This document shows positions 43,307 to 51,932 of a stretch of 64,000 bases of DNA, in pieces. A model generated the notes under the pieces. It saw only the letters and a list, made by a program, of their open reading frames with translations, searched no databases and was not told where the DNA came from. Within the stretch, counting starts at the first letter, position 1. Every line of letters starts with the position of its first letter. The position numbers and the translations under genes were made by a program. Source of the DNA: Lysinibacillus sphaericus OT4b.31 (GTDB taxonomy: Bacteria; Bacillota; Bacilli; Bacillales_A; Planococcaceae); assembly GCF_000392615.1 (NCBI RefSeq), contig NZ_KB933398.1, forward strand, positions 3,817,751 through 3,881,750, in the 5' to 3' direction.

Positions 43307-44370
43307 TTAATCAGCGCTATATATTGCGAATTTCCATATCCTACTGTTGGGAAAAGATCAAATAATCTTTTAAGTAATTCTGATGTTGGCAAATCTTTAT
43401 TTTTGGAAATATACTTTACTACTGCATTATTTTCGATGAGCATATTTAAATAGATGTCTATTGCTTGATACATTACTGGCAGTAGTTGATTTGATGGTTT
43501 TTTATGATTCACCAATACTTCCTTGTAGACAGAAATATAGTGCCCTAATTTAAGTTCCATTTGACTTACTTTAAATTCATCCTCTCGGAAGCTATTTAAC
43601 ACCACCTTGCCTTTATACCCACACTGCTCCAGGTAGCAAAGTATAGTCAGTAAGTTCATTTGACAAAACATGTCTTCACCAAACCATAAAACGATACATT
43701 TATACTCTTTATTAAAAAGATTGTCTAATGGATCAATAACTTTTTTGATATAATCTTCTACCGACGCATGATGTCCCAATGCCCGTGTTTTTATAAACTC
43801 TTTATCAAAAACTTGTTTAGTAGTGGCGTTTACACACATCGCTTCATTAAATGGCGCGTAATCACAATCCCCCATTAGTTTGTTATCTTTAAATTCTTCG
43901 TACATAACTTGTCCATTCAATATGTTCAGTACATACTTGTCAAACAGCTCACTGTGCTCATTTTGTAACTGTTCAACCTCAATTTTTCTAGAAATATTCA
44001 TTCTACACCATCCCTCTTCTTTATGGAGTGTGAGTTTAACAAATGATTGAACAGGCATTTTGTTCAGTTGAAACTCTCTTGGATTTATACCAAAAATAGT
44101 TTTAAAAGCTCTACTATATGCTTGTTGGGAAGAATAATCGTAATCAAAGGCAATGTCCATTATCTTGCAATCATTCGCCAAATCCTCCGTAGACAAATAC
44201 AACTTTCTAAGCAGAATATAGCGCCGAATACTTATACCTGTTACTTGATGAAATTTAAAAGAACAATAATAAGAGGAATATCCCATATAATTAGATAGTT
44301 CATCTAATGAAAATTTATTTTTTAAATTGTCTTCAATCCAATCAATCATCAGCTGTATATGTTCATTCAT
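43294..44370 (-). CDS. AraC-family regulator with an unusual C-terminal domain
   Basis: This 358-aa protein has the AraC double helix-turn-helix at the N-terminus (about 8-105: FSLDELSNYMGYSSYYCSFKFHQVTG and DYDYSSQQAYSRAFKTIFGINPREF). Residues about 110-358 are not the usual GyrI effector domain. They include KCIVLWFGEDMFCQMNLLTI, CGYKGKVVLNSF and a helical end. The GEDxFCQ segment recalls DUF1835-type proteins. The ligand and targets are unknown. GAGGAG precedes the ATG. It lies alone between the sigma operon and the betaine-binding gene. Confidence 0.85.
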   Translation of the reverse strand: MNEHIQLMIDWIEDNLKNKFSLDELSNYMGYSSYYCSFKFHQVTGISIRRYILLRKLYLSTEDLANDCKIMDIAFDYDYSSQQAYSRAFKTIFGINPREFQLNKMPVQSFVKLTLHKEEGWCRMNISRKIEVEQLQNEHSELFDKYVLNILNGQVMYEEFKDNKLMGDCDYAPFNEAMCVNATTKQVFDKEFIKTRALGHHASVEDYIKKVIDPLDNLFNKEYKCIVLWFGEDMFCQMNLLTILCYLEQCGYKGKVVLNSFREDEFKVSQMELKLGHYISVYKEVLVNHKKPSNQLLPVMYQAIDIYLNMLIENNAVVKYISKNKDLPTSELLKRLFDLFPTVGYGNSQYIALINKTR

Positions 44371-44762
44371 TTATCTCACTCCTCAAGAAGATTATATGAG
44401 GTATTCATTTCTTTGTTTTGATATTTCTTGTGATTGTTAAAACTAGTCCTTCACAAAATTTCTGAAATAATATCTATAACCTCTCATTTCATATTTTATC
44501 TTATACTTTTTCCTTGTGATGTAATTTAACTTTGTGATATGAACACAAAAATGTTATGCAACTTAGAGGAACGTGCACTTCAAATCTCCTACTCTCTAGC
44601 CACTTCTTAAATTGTATTTCCTCAACAAATGCACTACTTCTTTCTTCATTGCCTTTTGACAAAAGTAACAACCTTTTGATAACATTAAGTTGTTACTTAC
44701 TAATTTTTAGGTATATTTGGCTCGTTTTATAAAATAGAGAAAGCAATAAGGAGGGAGATTTT
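44371..44762. other. Intergenic promoter region of the betaine-binding gene
   Basis: About 390 AT-rich bases between divergent genes. The TTGACA and 9-bp inverted repeat at 44656-44697 are the only features I can support. Confidence 0.5.
44656..44697 (+). promoter_or_regulatory. Promoter with a 9-bp inverted repeat before the betaine-binding gene
   Basis: TTGACA (44656-44661) is followed by AGTAACAAC (44664-44672) and its perfect inverse GTTGTTACT (44689-44697), with a possible -10 near GATAAC between them. The dyad covers the promoter and could be an operator for an osmotic regulator such as a GbsR-type protein. Confidence 0.55.
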
Positions 44763-45626
44763 ATGAGATTCAATAGATTATCAAAGCTAGGTTTAGCATT
44801 TGCATTAATGTTACTATTAGCTGCCTGTGGTTCAGATGATACAAGCACAAAAAATAAAAAAGTCAATTTAGCGTATGTAGAATGGGATACAGAAATTGCA
44901 TCCACTAATGTAGTTGGGCAAGTTCTAGAGGATTTAGGATATGATGTAACACTAACACCACTTGATAATGGCATTATGTGGGAGGCTCTTGCTAATGGTG
45001 AGGTTGATGGCATGGTGTCAGCTTGGCTACCACAAACGCATGCTCCACAAGTTGAGAAATACAAAGATAGAATAGTAGACTTAGGTGAAAATCTAACAGG
45101 TGCCAAAATCGGCTTAGTCGTACCTAGTTATATGGATGTAGACTCTATCGAAGATTTAACAAATGAAGCGGGTAAAACAATAACAGGCATTGAACCAGGT
45201 GCCAATATGACAGCAGCTACGGAGAATGCTTATAAGGACTACCCAAACCTCGAAAGCTGGAATGTTGCTACCTCCTCTGCAGGTGCAATGACAGCCGCTC
45301 TTAGTCAAGCGATTGCCAAAAAAGAAGAAATCATCGTTACAGGTTGGTCCCCTCACTGGAAATTCAATGCTTATGATTTAAAATATTTAGATGATCCTAA
45401 AGGTATATACGGAGCTGAAGAATATATTGGCACATTTGCACGTAAAGGATTTAAAGAAGAGAATCCGGGAGCATACAGTGTTCTCAATAACTTCCACTGG
45501 GCTGCAGAAGATATAGAAAGTGTTATGCATGATATTATGGAAGGCACTGCGCCTAAAGATGCAGCAAAAAAATGGATCAAAAAAAATGAAGATAAAGTCG
45601 CAGATTGGACAAAAGATGTAAAATAA
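44763..45626 (+). CDS. Glycine-betaine/proline-betaine-binding lipoprotein, OpuAC-like
   Basis: This 287-aa lipoprotein has lipobox LAAC (Cys22). The mature domain has VNLAYVEWDTEIASTNVVGQVLEDLGYDV, then WEALANGEVDGMVSAWLPQTH and VTGWSPHWKFNAYDLKYL, where the Trp residues form the aromatic box for quaternary ammonium groups. It should bind glycine betaine or a relative outside the membrane. No ATPase or permease gene adjoins it, so it is an orphan or works with a distant Opu transporter. AAGGAGG precedes the ATG. Confidence 0.94.
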   Translation: MRFNRLSKLGLAFALMLLLAACGSDDTSTKNKKVNLAYVEWDTEIASTNVVGQVLEDLGYDVTLTPLDNGIMWEALANGEVDGMVSAWLPQTHAPQVEKYKDRIVDLGENLTGAKIGLVVPSYMDVDSIEDLTNEAGKTITGIEPGANMTAATENAYKDYPNLESWNVATSSAGAMTAALSQAIAKKEEIIVTGWSPHWKFNAYDLKYLDDPKGIYGAEEYIGTFARKGFKEENPGAYSVLNNFHWAAEDIESVMHDIMEGTAPKDAAKKWIKKNEDKVADWTKDVK

Positions 45627-46019
45627 TAAGTTGTTATACTGTGTATGAACTTCTTCCATGGACATAGCTCAAAATGATAAAAAAACTCGATACAACCATC
45701 CAACTTTGATGTGGGCCATGCAAGAGCATGAGACCCAGCAGAGAGCGTTAAGTAGAACGAAGACTAAAGTCGTCACGTCCTGTGACAACGCCTTCGTGAC
45801 CAACATTCTGTTGCTGTCGCACATAAAACATTTGTTGCTGTCGCTCCGCTTTCGCACATAAAACATTTGTTGCCCTGATGCGGCTCATGCCTTGCCCGCA
45901 AAAAGCGAAGCGGATTTTTACCATATCCGAAGGCGGACGCTATTGTTTAAAGGATTTTTAAACAGCCTCTTTATCGCTCCCAATAGTTTAAGTGGAAAGC
46001 TGTACAAGCAATCACTAAA
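45627..46019. other. Intergenic region filled by a repeat element
   Basis: Nearly all of these 390 bp are an interspersed repeat, described at 45690-45980. Open frames here on both strands are repeat-derived and not genes. Confidence 0.6.
45690..45980. repeat. Diverged, longer relative of the 24166 element, with a 21-bp internal direct repeat
   Basis: The right half shares CTCAT, CCTTGCCCGC, AAGCGAAGCG, TATTGTTTA and ACAGCC, in that order, with 24166-24381. Inside, a 21-bp block beginning TCGCACATAAAAC occurs at 45817-45837 and 45852-45872. Boundaries are approximate; a left terminal repeat is not evident. Confidence 0.6.
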
Positions 46020-46847
46020 TCATGTTTGCTCCCCATTAATACTATTTGTAGCTTCCTTGCCATACAATACTTTCTTTGGATTTATAACGATGATTAAGAC
46101 TGCTACTACTAAATAAAAAATTGCGTTATACAGCATTAAATCGATTAAGTTTCCATTGATGATGCCAGTAAGAAAATTAAAGAATTGATGGATGATGATC
46201 GGGATGATTAAATTCCGATTTAAGTTATAAAATGTGGTCATGATGATTGTAGTGGATAGAATTGCAATCATAAAGAATAGCATATATTTGATTAAATCAA
46301 TGCCCACGTACCCTGTAGTAAACCATATGGGTAGATGCCACATCCCCCACCAAAATCCGATGATGATTGAAGCTTTTAATGGCGAATGTTTCTTTTGGAG
46401 CTCCATTAGAGCAAAACCTCTCCATCCTATTTCTTCTCCCATTGGCCCGGACAGAAGATTTTTCAAAAAGAAATAGATCAGCATTCCCCATGAAGATATC
46501 TTAAAAATTGAGTCTGCTTCACTGTTATTAGATACGAAAAACGTTACCATCAAAAATATGAAGACTTGAATCATAATTACAGTAAGAATTACAGAAAATT
46601 TAAGTTTATTCTTGAATTTATCTTTTACAAATTGTATAAAACTCTGCCCAGGATAGATTTTTTTAAATAACGCTGCAAAAGCAAAGGTTGAGGACCAAGC
46701 TGATATACAGCGCATTACATTAAAGACCCATTCAGGAAACCCTAACACCTTTATGGCTCCTACAAGACAAAAAAGTGGCAAAAAAATGATATTGGTTAGC
46801 ACAATAAAACTTGCTACTGGTTTTTTTAGTTTCTTTTCACTATTCAT
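46020..46847 (-). CDS. CPBP-family intramembrane metalloprotease
   Basis: This 275-aa protein has about eight membrane helices and the CPBP/Abi motifs: motif 1 GPMGEEIGWRGFAL (EExxxR), motif 2 GFWWGMWHLPIWF (FxxxH) and a late HQFFNF (HxxxN/D-like). Members are Rce1-type proteases or proteins tied to bacteriocin self-immunity. The TTG at 46865 is in frame, but GAGGGG fits the ATG at 46847. A MerR-type promoter and a MerR gene lie directly upstream, so it is probably inducible. Confidence 0.9.
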   Translation of the reverse strand: MNSEKKLKKPVASFIVLTNIIFLPLFCLVGAIKVLGFPEWVFNVMRCISAWSSTFAFAALFKKIYPGQSFIQFVKDKFKNKLKFSVILTVIMIQVFIFLMVTFFVSNNSEADSIFKISSWGMLIYFFLKNLLSGPMGEEIGWRGFALMELQKKHSPLKASIIIGFWWGMWHLPIWFTTGYVGIDLIKYMLFFMIAILSTTIIMTTFYNLNRNLIIPIIIHQFFNFLTGIINGNLIDLMLYNAIFYLVVAVLIIVINPKKVLYGKEATNSINGEQT

Positions 46848-46912
46848 GTATAATCCCCTCTTCAAACTAGGTATTTCGTAAATACAATATGCTCATAATT
46901 ACGAATACATTC

Positions 46913-46943
46913 AGCTTAAACCTAGGGGTTACTCACAGGTCAA
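46913..46943 (-). promoter_or_regulatory. MerR-type promoter with 19-bp spacer
   Basis: On the minus strand TTGACC (46943-46938) and TAAGCT (46918-46913) flank a 19-bp spacer. The arms ACCT and AGGT with GTnAC in the centre form the dyad usual for MerR operators. It reads into the CPBP gene. Confidence 0.7.
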
Positions 46944-46955
46944 TACATGTTTGCA

Positions 46956-47750
46956 TTATTTTATAGGTACATACATTTCTAAAAATACACGTTCAAGTCC
47001 ATCTTCATAAGTGGTGAGTAATAGATTTATATAAGCTAGCCCTAACAGTTCATACCCATTTTCTATTGCTGCTTTTCTTAAACTAGCTTCCACGTTATGG
47101 TCAGTATTTTTTCCACCAGTTGACCATCTTCCATCTTCAATAACGGTATACATACATTTTGGATGAGATAAAATTTCACCTTCAATTTCTTGATGAAAGT
47201 CTGCTACTTTTCTAACAATGATAAACTTGTCTTCTAGAATACCTTCGTCATTGAATCTTATGACTCTTCTTAAAGAAGTTAGAGTAACTGCTTTTTTCAA
47301 GCTGTCCGTGTTCTCTTTAAGAGTTTCATATTCATCATACGCAGTGAAATGCTCTATTTCTCCTTTTATTTCTAAAGGCTTCATTTCTTTTACTGTGTAT
47401 TCTCCTAAGAATTGTTTAATTTTTTCGCAATCTTCTTTTACGATCTGAAGCTTTTTTAAAAGAAGCTTTTTATATTCTATTTCTTCTAAAACCTCTTGTT
47501 CTTTCTCTTCTAATATTGATTTAATTCCCTCTATACTCTTGCTTTTTCTTAATTCCTGGATTTTTTTTATTTCAATATCCATTTCTCTATAGAAATTTAC
47601 TGTGGTTATATCATATATATCAAAACGATTATATTTTCTATACCCATTCTCAATGTTTTGCTTTGGTTTTACTAATTCTTTTTCTTCATAAAATTTTAAA
47701 GTATCTCTAGATACACCTAAAAATTTAGCTACTTGTCCAATTGTGTACAT
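46956..47750 (-). CDS. MerR-family regulator with C-terminal effector domain
   Basis: This 264-aa protein has a MerR helix-turn-helix (MYTIGQVAKFLGVSRDTLKFYEEKELV), a long coiled coil (about 75-120) and a C-terminal domain of GyrI-like type (about 140-264). AAAGGAG lies 6 nt before the ATG at 47750; a frame to 47786 is longer than the family. The CPBP gene follows on the same strand with a MerR-type promoter between them. A small organic inducer is likely. Confidence 0.9.
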   Translation of the reverse strand: MYTIGQVAKFLGVSRDTLKFYEEKELVKPKQNIENGYRKYNRFDIYDITTVNFYREMDIEIKKIQELRKSKSIEGIKSILEEKEQEVLEEIEYKKLLLKKLQIVKEDCEKIKQFLGEYTVKEMKPLEIKGEIEHFTAYDEYETLKENTDSLKKAVTLTSLRRVIRFNDEGILEDKFIIVRKVADFHQEIEGEILSHPKCMYTVIEDGRWSTGGKNTDHNVEASLRKAAIENGYELLGLAYINLLLTTYEDGLERVFLEMYVPIK

Positions 47751-48056
47751 ACTATTCTCCTTTATCATTACTGCATAAATGTTCATGATTTAGTACGTCG
47801 AAAAATAATCCCCGAAATCTTTTGCGTTCTTAGATAAATTTTATGCCCTTGATTCCCTAAAATCAGTAAAAAACTATTTTAAAAAGAAACCACATTCATT
47901 ACTACACTACTCCTATCTATATATTCTATCTTTTAAATTTAAAACCTATGAAAATAATTGTCATAAAAATAAATTTTTTTGTTGTTATTGTACAACATAT
48001 ATAATACAATCCTAATTGAAAATGAAAATCATTATTAATTAAAAGGAGTAGAAAAA
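47751..48056. other. Divergent promoter region with a Fur box
   Basis: About 300 AT-rich bases hold the promoters of the MerR gene and the siderophore operon. The Fur box at 48018-48036 is the only recognised site. Confidence 0.6.
48018..48036. promoter_or_regulatory. Fur box of the siderophore uptake operon
   Basis: GAAAATGAAAATCATTATT matches the 19-bp Fur consensus GATAATGATAATCATTATC at 16 positions. It lies 20 bp before the first gene of the operon. Confidence 0.85.
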
Positions 48057-49031
48057 ATGAATAAAAAATATTTACTTTTATTCTTCACAATATTTGCATC
48101 GCTATTTGTATTAGCAGCATGTGGAGATAAAGCATCAGATAACACAGAAAAAAAGGTAGCTGAGAAAGAAACCGAAGAACAGTCGACAAAACGTGAAATT
48201 ACACATGCTCTTGGTACTACAACAATTGAAGGAACACCACAGCGCGTTGTGACACTTTATCAAGGTGCAACAGATACAATTTTAGAATTCGATGTTACAC
48301 CTGTTGGAGTAGTAGAATCTTGGGCTCAAGCACCCATGTATGATTATATAAAAGAAGATTTAAAGGATGTTAAGTTTGTTGGTCAAGAAACTCAGCCAAA
48401 TTTAGAGGAAATTGCCGCGTTAAAGCCAGATCTAATTATTGCAACGCAAGTCCGTCATGAAGAAATTTATGAGCAATTATCACAAATTGCACCAACTATT
48501 GTAAATACTACTCTTTATGATTTCAAAGAGACAGCTACAATAATTGGTCAAGCTTTGGATAAAGAAGAACAAGCAAAAACATTGATTGGAGATTGGGAGG
48601 CACGCGTAGCAGACTTTAAAAATAAAGTAGCTTCTACTGACAACTGGCCACTTAGTGCAGCAGTATTAAACTATCGTGAAGACCATGCTCGTATTTATGT
48701 GAAAGGCTTTGCTGGTTCTATTTTAACGGAATTAGGCTTTGAAGGACCGAAGGATTTACAAGGTAAGGATTTAGAAATTGTAAAATTAACAGATAAAGAA
48801 GGTATTCCACAAATGAACGCTGATATTACCTTCCAATTCATGGAAGATAATGCAGCTGTGAAAAAGACATATGAAGATTGGACTGCGCATCCTTTATACA
48901 AAAACTTAGATGCAGCTAAAAATAACCAAGTATATACAGTAGATGAAATAATTTGGAATTTAGCTGGCGGATTACAAGCAGCTCACCTAATGTTAGATGA
49001 AATTTACGATCATTTTGAACTTGAAAAATAG
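48057..49031 (+). CDS. Ferric-siderophore-binding lipoprotein, YfiY-like
   Basis: This 324-aa lipoprotein has lipobox LAAC (Cys22). The binding domain includes GTPQRVVTLYQGATDTILEFDVTPVGV and LEEIAALKPDLIIATQ. It resembles B. subtilis YfiY, which takes up hydroxamate/citrate siderophores such as schizokinen, as I recall. It is the first gene of a complete operon with two permeases, an ATPase and a reductase, under a Fur box. It has little similarity in its ligand patches to the lipoprotein at 5075. Confidence 0.93.
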   Translation: MNKKYLLLFFTIFASLFVLAACGDKASDNTEKKVAEKETEEQSTKREITHALGTTTIEGTPQRVVTLYQGATDTILEFDVTPVGVVESWAQAPMYDYIKEDLKDVKFVGQETQPNLEEIAALKPDLIIATQVRHEEIYEQLSQIAPTIVNTTLYDFKETATIIGQALDKEEQAKTLIGDWEARVADFKNKVASTDNWPLSAAVLNYREDHARIYVKGFAGSILTELGFEGPKDLQGKDLEIVKLTDKEGIPQMNADITFQFMEDNAAVKKTYEDWTAHPLYKNLDAAKNNQVYTVDEIIWNLAGGLQAAHLMLDEIYDHFELEK

Positions 49032-49040
49032 TACGAAACA

Positions 49041-49069
49041 AAGGGAACGCAATTAGCTTCCCTTTTTTC
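49041..49069 (+). terminator. Partial terminator between binding protein and permease genes
   Basis: AAGGGAA pairs with TTCCCTT and a run of T follows, 22 bp before the first permease gene. Such sites let the binding protein be made in excess over the membrane parts. Confidence 0.7.
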
Positions 49070-49090
49070 TGTGAAAGAAGAGGATTCATC

Positions 49091-50095
49091 ATGTTACAGG
49101 CAACTCTCTCAAGAACACTAGGTTTAATAGTACTTTTAGGGATAGTAATAGCTTTATTTTTCTCTAGTTTAGCATTTGGACAAACGACTATCCCATTCTC
49201 TACAACATGGGAAGCAATTACAAATTATAACCCTGCCGATACAAATCACATCATTATTGGCACATCGCGATTAACAAGGGCTATTATTGCTTTAGTAATT
49301 GGTATGAATCTAGCAATTGCAGGTATATTTGTTCAAACGTTAACACGTAATCCATTAGCAGCTCCGGACTTAATTGGAATCAATTCAGGGGCTATTTTTT
49401 TCATCGTGCTTGGTATTACTTGGCTTAATGTCCAGTCGTTAACGCATTATATGTGGTTTGCATTTTTAGGGGCTACCATTGCCGGTGTAACCGTATTTTT
49501 TTTAAGCAGTATAGGCCGAGACGGTATGACACCTATAAAAGTAATCTTAGCAGGTACTGCTTTATCTGCCTTATTTATATCTTTAACACAAGGTTTACTT
49601 GTGATAAATGAGCAATCCATTCAAACAGTTCTATTTTGGATTGCAGGCTCCGTTGCTGGAAGAGATTTAGATATGTTATTACCAGTATTACCTTATATTC
49701 TTATAGCTTTAGTTATTAGTTTATTTATTGGAAAAGCAATGAACATTTTTAGTACTGGTGATGATGTTGCGAAAAGTCTTGGGCAAAATGTAGGTGTACT
49801 TAAAGTGGTGATGGGCATCCTTATTATTATTCTAGCAGGTGGCTCTGTTGCAATTGTTGGGTCTGTAGGATTTATCGGACTCATTGTACCTCATATGGCA
49901 AAAGGCCTTGTTGGTTTGGATTATCGTTGGATGATACCCTATGGAGCACTTTTAGGAGCAGCTCTACTTTTAGCAGCAGATATAGTGGCACGATTTATCA
50001 TTGCTCCCCAAGAAGTACCAATCGGTGTAATGACAGCATTAATTGGTGGTCCATTCTTCATTTATCTGGCTAGAAAAGGGGTGTCTAAACAATGA
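49091..50095 (+). CDS. FecCD-family siderophore permease, first subunit (YfiZ-like)
   Basis: This 334-aa protein has about nine to ten helices. Family motifs are SRLTRAIIALVIGMNLAIAGIFVQTLTRNPLAAPDLIGINSGA and VGSVGFIGLIVPHMAKGLVGLDYRWMIPYGALLGAALLLAAD, the second including the loop that contacts the ATPase. It pairs with the next permease. The ATG of the second subunit overlaps its stop (ATGA). Confidence 0.94.
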   Translation: MLQATLSRTLGLIVLLGIVIALFFSSLAFGQTTIPFSTTWEAITNYNPADTNHIIIGTSRLTRAIIALVIGMNLAIAGIFVQTLTRNPLAAPDLIGINSGAIFFIVLGITWLNVQSLTHYMWFAFLGATIAGVTVFFLSSIGRDGMTPIKVILAGTALSALFISLTQGLLVINEQSIQTVLFWIAGSVAGRDLDMLLPVLPYILIALVISLFIGKAMNIFSTGDDVAKSLGQNVGVLKVVMGILIIILAGGSVAIVGSVGFIGLIVPHMAKGLVGLDYRWMIPYGALLGAALLLAADIVARFIIAPQEVPIGVMTALIGGPFFIYLARKGVSKQ

Positions 50096-51126
50096 AACAT
50101 TGGACGTTTCGGTTATCTAATGAAAAAGTATCTTTTGAATTGTCACTAAGATGGTTGCTCATTTTCATAGTCGGCTTATTGGTTGTCGGAACCCTATTTA
50201 TTTTAAGCCTTTCAATAGGAAGTAACTGGATTCCCATTGTGGAAGTATTTTTAGAATTGACAGGATACGTTGACCAACATAGCTATGTCGTAGAGACGCT
50301 GCGATTACCGCGAGTATTATTAGCGATGTTAGTAGGTGCTTCATTAGGTATAGCGGGTCTTATTTTGCAAAGTCTAGTACGTAACCCATTAGCCTCACCT
50401 GATATTATTGGAATCACTAGTGGTGCTTCATTAGGTGCTGTATTATTTATAATTTTTGGTTCCGGTATAATCAGTATGACGCTCTTACCGTTCGCTGCGA
50501 TTATCGGAGGTCTTTGTGCAGCCATACTCATTTACATCATTGCTTGGAATAATGGCGTTACACCTGTTCGACTTGTATTAATTGGTATTGGTATATCTGC
50601 TATTTTAAAAGCAAGTGTTACCTTCTTTCTTGTCTTAAGTGAAACAGCTACTACAACAAAGGCATACATATGGCTAACTGGTAGTTTATATGGGGCAAAT
50701 ATGAGTGATGTATTGGCGATGAGTCTATGGCTTCTAATACCTCTACCCATCCTATTAATCTGGGGAAGAAGTTTAAATGTAACAGAGTTAGGCGATGATA
50801 CCTCTATTAGTATGGGGATCAATATTCAAAGGCAACGCTTTTTATTTTTAATGTGTAGTGTCGTTTTTGCAGGGACAGCAGCAGCATTTGCAGGTGGTAT
50901 TGAATTTGTTGGACTCATGGCACCTCATATTGCAAGGAGATTAGTTGGCAAATCCTTTATAGGACTCGTTCCTATCACAGCTCTCATTGGGGCATTTATT
51001 GTTATGTTAGCAGATTTGGTGGCACGATCTTTGTTCTTACCACTTGATATTCCAGCAGGTGTATTTACAGCCGCAATAGGAGCTCCTTTCTTTATATATT
51101 TATTATTTCAAAATCGGCATCGATAG
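50092..51126 (+). CDS. FecCD-family siderophore permease, second subunit (YfhA-like)
   Basis: This 344-aa protein has about nine to ten helices with LRLPRVLLAMLVGASLGIAGLILQSLVRNPLASPDIIGITSGA and IEFVGLMAPHIARRLVGKSFIGLVPITALIGAFIVMLAD. It forms the heterodimeric channel with the previous protein. Translation is coupled by a 4-bp overlap, and the ATPase gene follows after 11 bp. Confidence 0.94.
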   Translation: MKHWTFRLSNEKVSFELSLRWLLIFIVGLLVVGTLFILSLSIGSNWIPIVEVFLELTGYVDQHSYVVETLRLPRVLLAMLVGASLGIAGLILQSLVRNPLASPDIIGITSGASLGAVLFIIFGSGIISMTLLPFAAIIGGLCAAILIYIIAWNNGVTPVRLVLIGIGISAILKASVTFFLVLSETATTTKAYIWLTGSLYGANMSDVLAMSLWLLIPLPILLIWGRSLNVTELGDDTSISMGINIQRQRFLFLMCSVVFAGTAAAFAGGIEFVGLMAPHIARRLVGKSFIGLVPITALIGAFIVMLADLVARSLFLPLDIPAGVFTAAIGAPFFIYLLFQNRHR

Positions 51127-51137
51127 GAGGATGAAAC

Positions 51138-51932
51138 ATGCTCGGATTACAAACGAAAAATTTATCAATACAGTACGGTGACTATCAAGTGATTCAAGAT
51201 TTAAGCTTTCAGATTCCGGCAGGTAAAATTACTGTTCTTGTCGGTGCAAATGGCAGTGGAAAATCAACACTTTTACGTTCACTTGCACGTTTATTGAAAC
51301 CACAAACAGGTGATATATTAATAGATGAACAAGAGTTACAGACTTTATCTTCCAAAGAAATAGCAAAACAATTAGCGATATTACCTCAAGGCCCATTAAC
51401 ACCTGAAGGTATTACAGTACATCAATTAGTTAAACAAGGGCGTTATCCTCATCAACGTTGGTTTCAACAGTGGTCAGAAAAGGATGAAGATATTGTAGAA
51501 AAAGCAATAGTCGCTACACAACTCCATCTTCACAAGGACCGCGCAGTAGATTCATTATCAGGGGGACAACGCCAGCGTGCATGGATTGCCATGACATTAG
51601 CACAAGAAACACCCATTATGTTATTAGATGAACCAACTACTTATTTGGACATGACTCACCAAATTGAAGTATTAGATTTTTTATTTGAATTAAATCGCTC
51701 TGACCAACGAACAATCGTTATGGTTCTACATGATTTAAATCTCGCTTGTCGCTATGCAGACCATTTAGTTGCAATTCATGACCAAACAGTGGCTGTACAA
51801 GGTCCTCCAGAGGATATTGTAACCGTAGAAATGGTTCAAGAAGTATTTGGTATGGAAGTAGCTGTATCGGAGGATCCTTTTTTTGGAACCCCATTATGTA
51901 TCCCTAAAGGTAAAGGGAGGTATGTAAAGTGA
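51138..51932 (+). CDS. Ferric-siderophore ABC transporter ATPase (YusV-like)
   Basis: This 264-aa protein has Walker A GANGSGKS (36-43), signature LSGGQRQR, Walker B IMLLDEPT and the switch His in VLHDLNLACRYADH. It energises the two FecCD-type permeases. It is like B. subtilis YusV, but there YusV serves several siderophore systems from a distant locus; here it is in the operon. AGGAGG precedes the ATG, and the reductase gene overlaps its stop (GTGA). Confidence 0.95.
   Translation: MLGLQTKNLSIQYGDYQVIQDLSFQIPAGKITVLVGANGSGKSTLLRSLARLLKPQTGDILIDEQELQTLSSKEIAKQLAILPQGPLTPEGITVHQLVKQGRYPHQRWFQQWSEKDEDIVEKAIVATQLHLHKDRAVDSLSGGQRQRAWIAMTLAQETPIMLLDEPTTYLDMTHQIEVLDFLFELNRSDQRTIVMVLHDLNLACRYADHLVAIHDQTVAVQGPPEDIVTVEMVQEVFGMEVAVSEDPFFGTPLCIPKGKGRYVK

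Noticed and set aside
45658..45866. Overlapping open frames on both strands
   Set aside because: Both lie inside the repeat element at 45690-45980 and contain its internal direct repeat.
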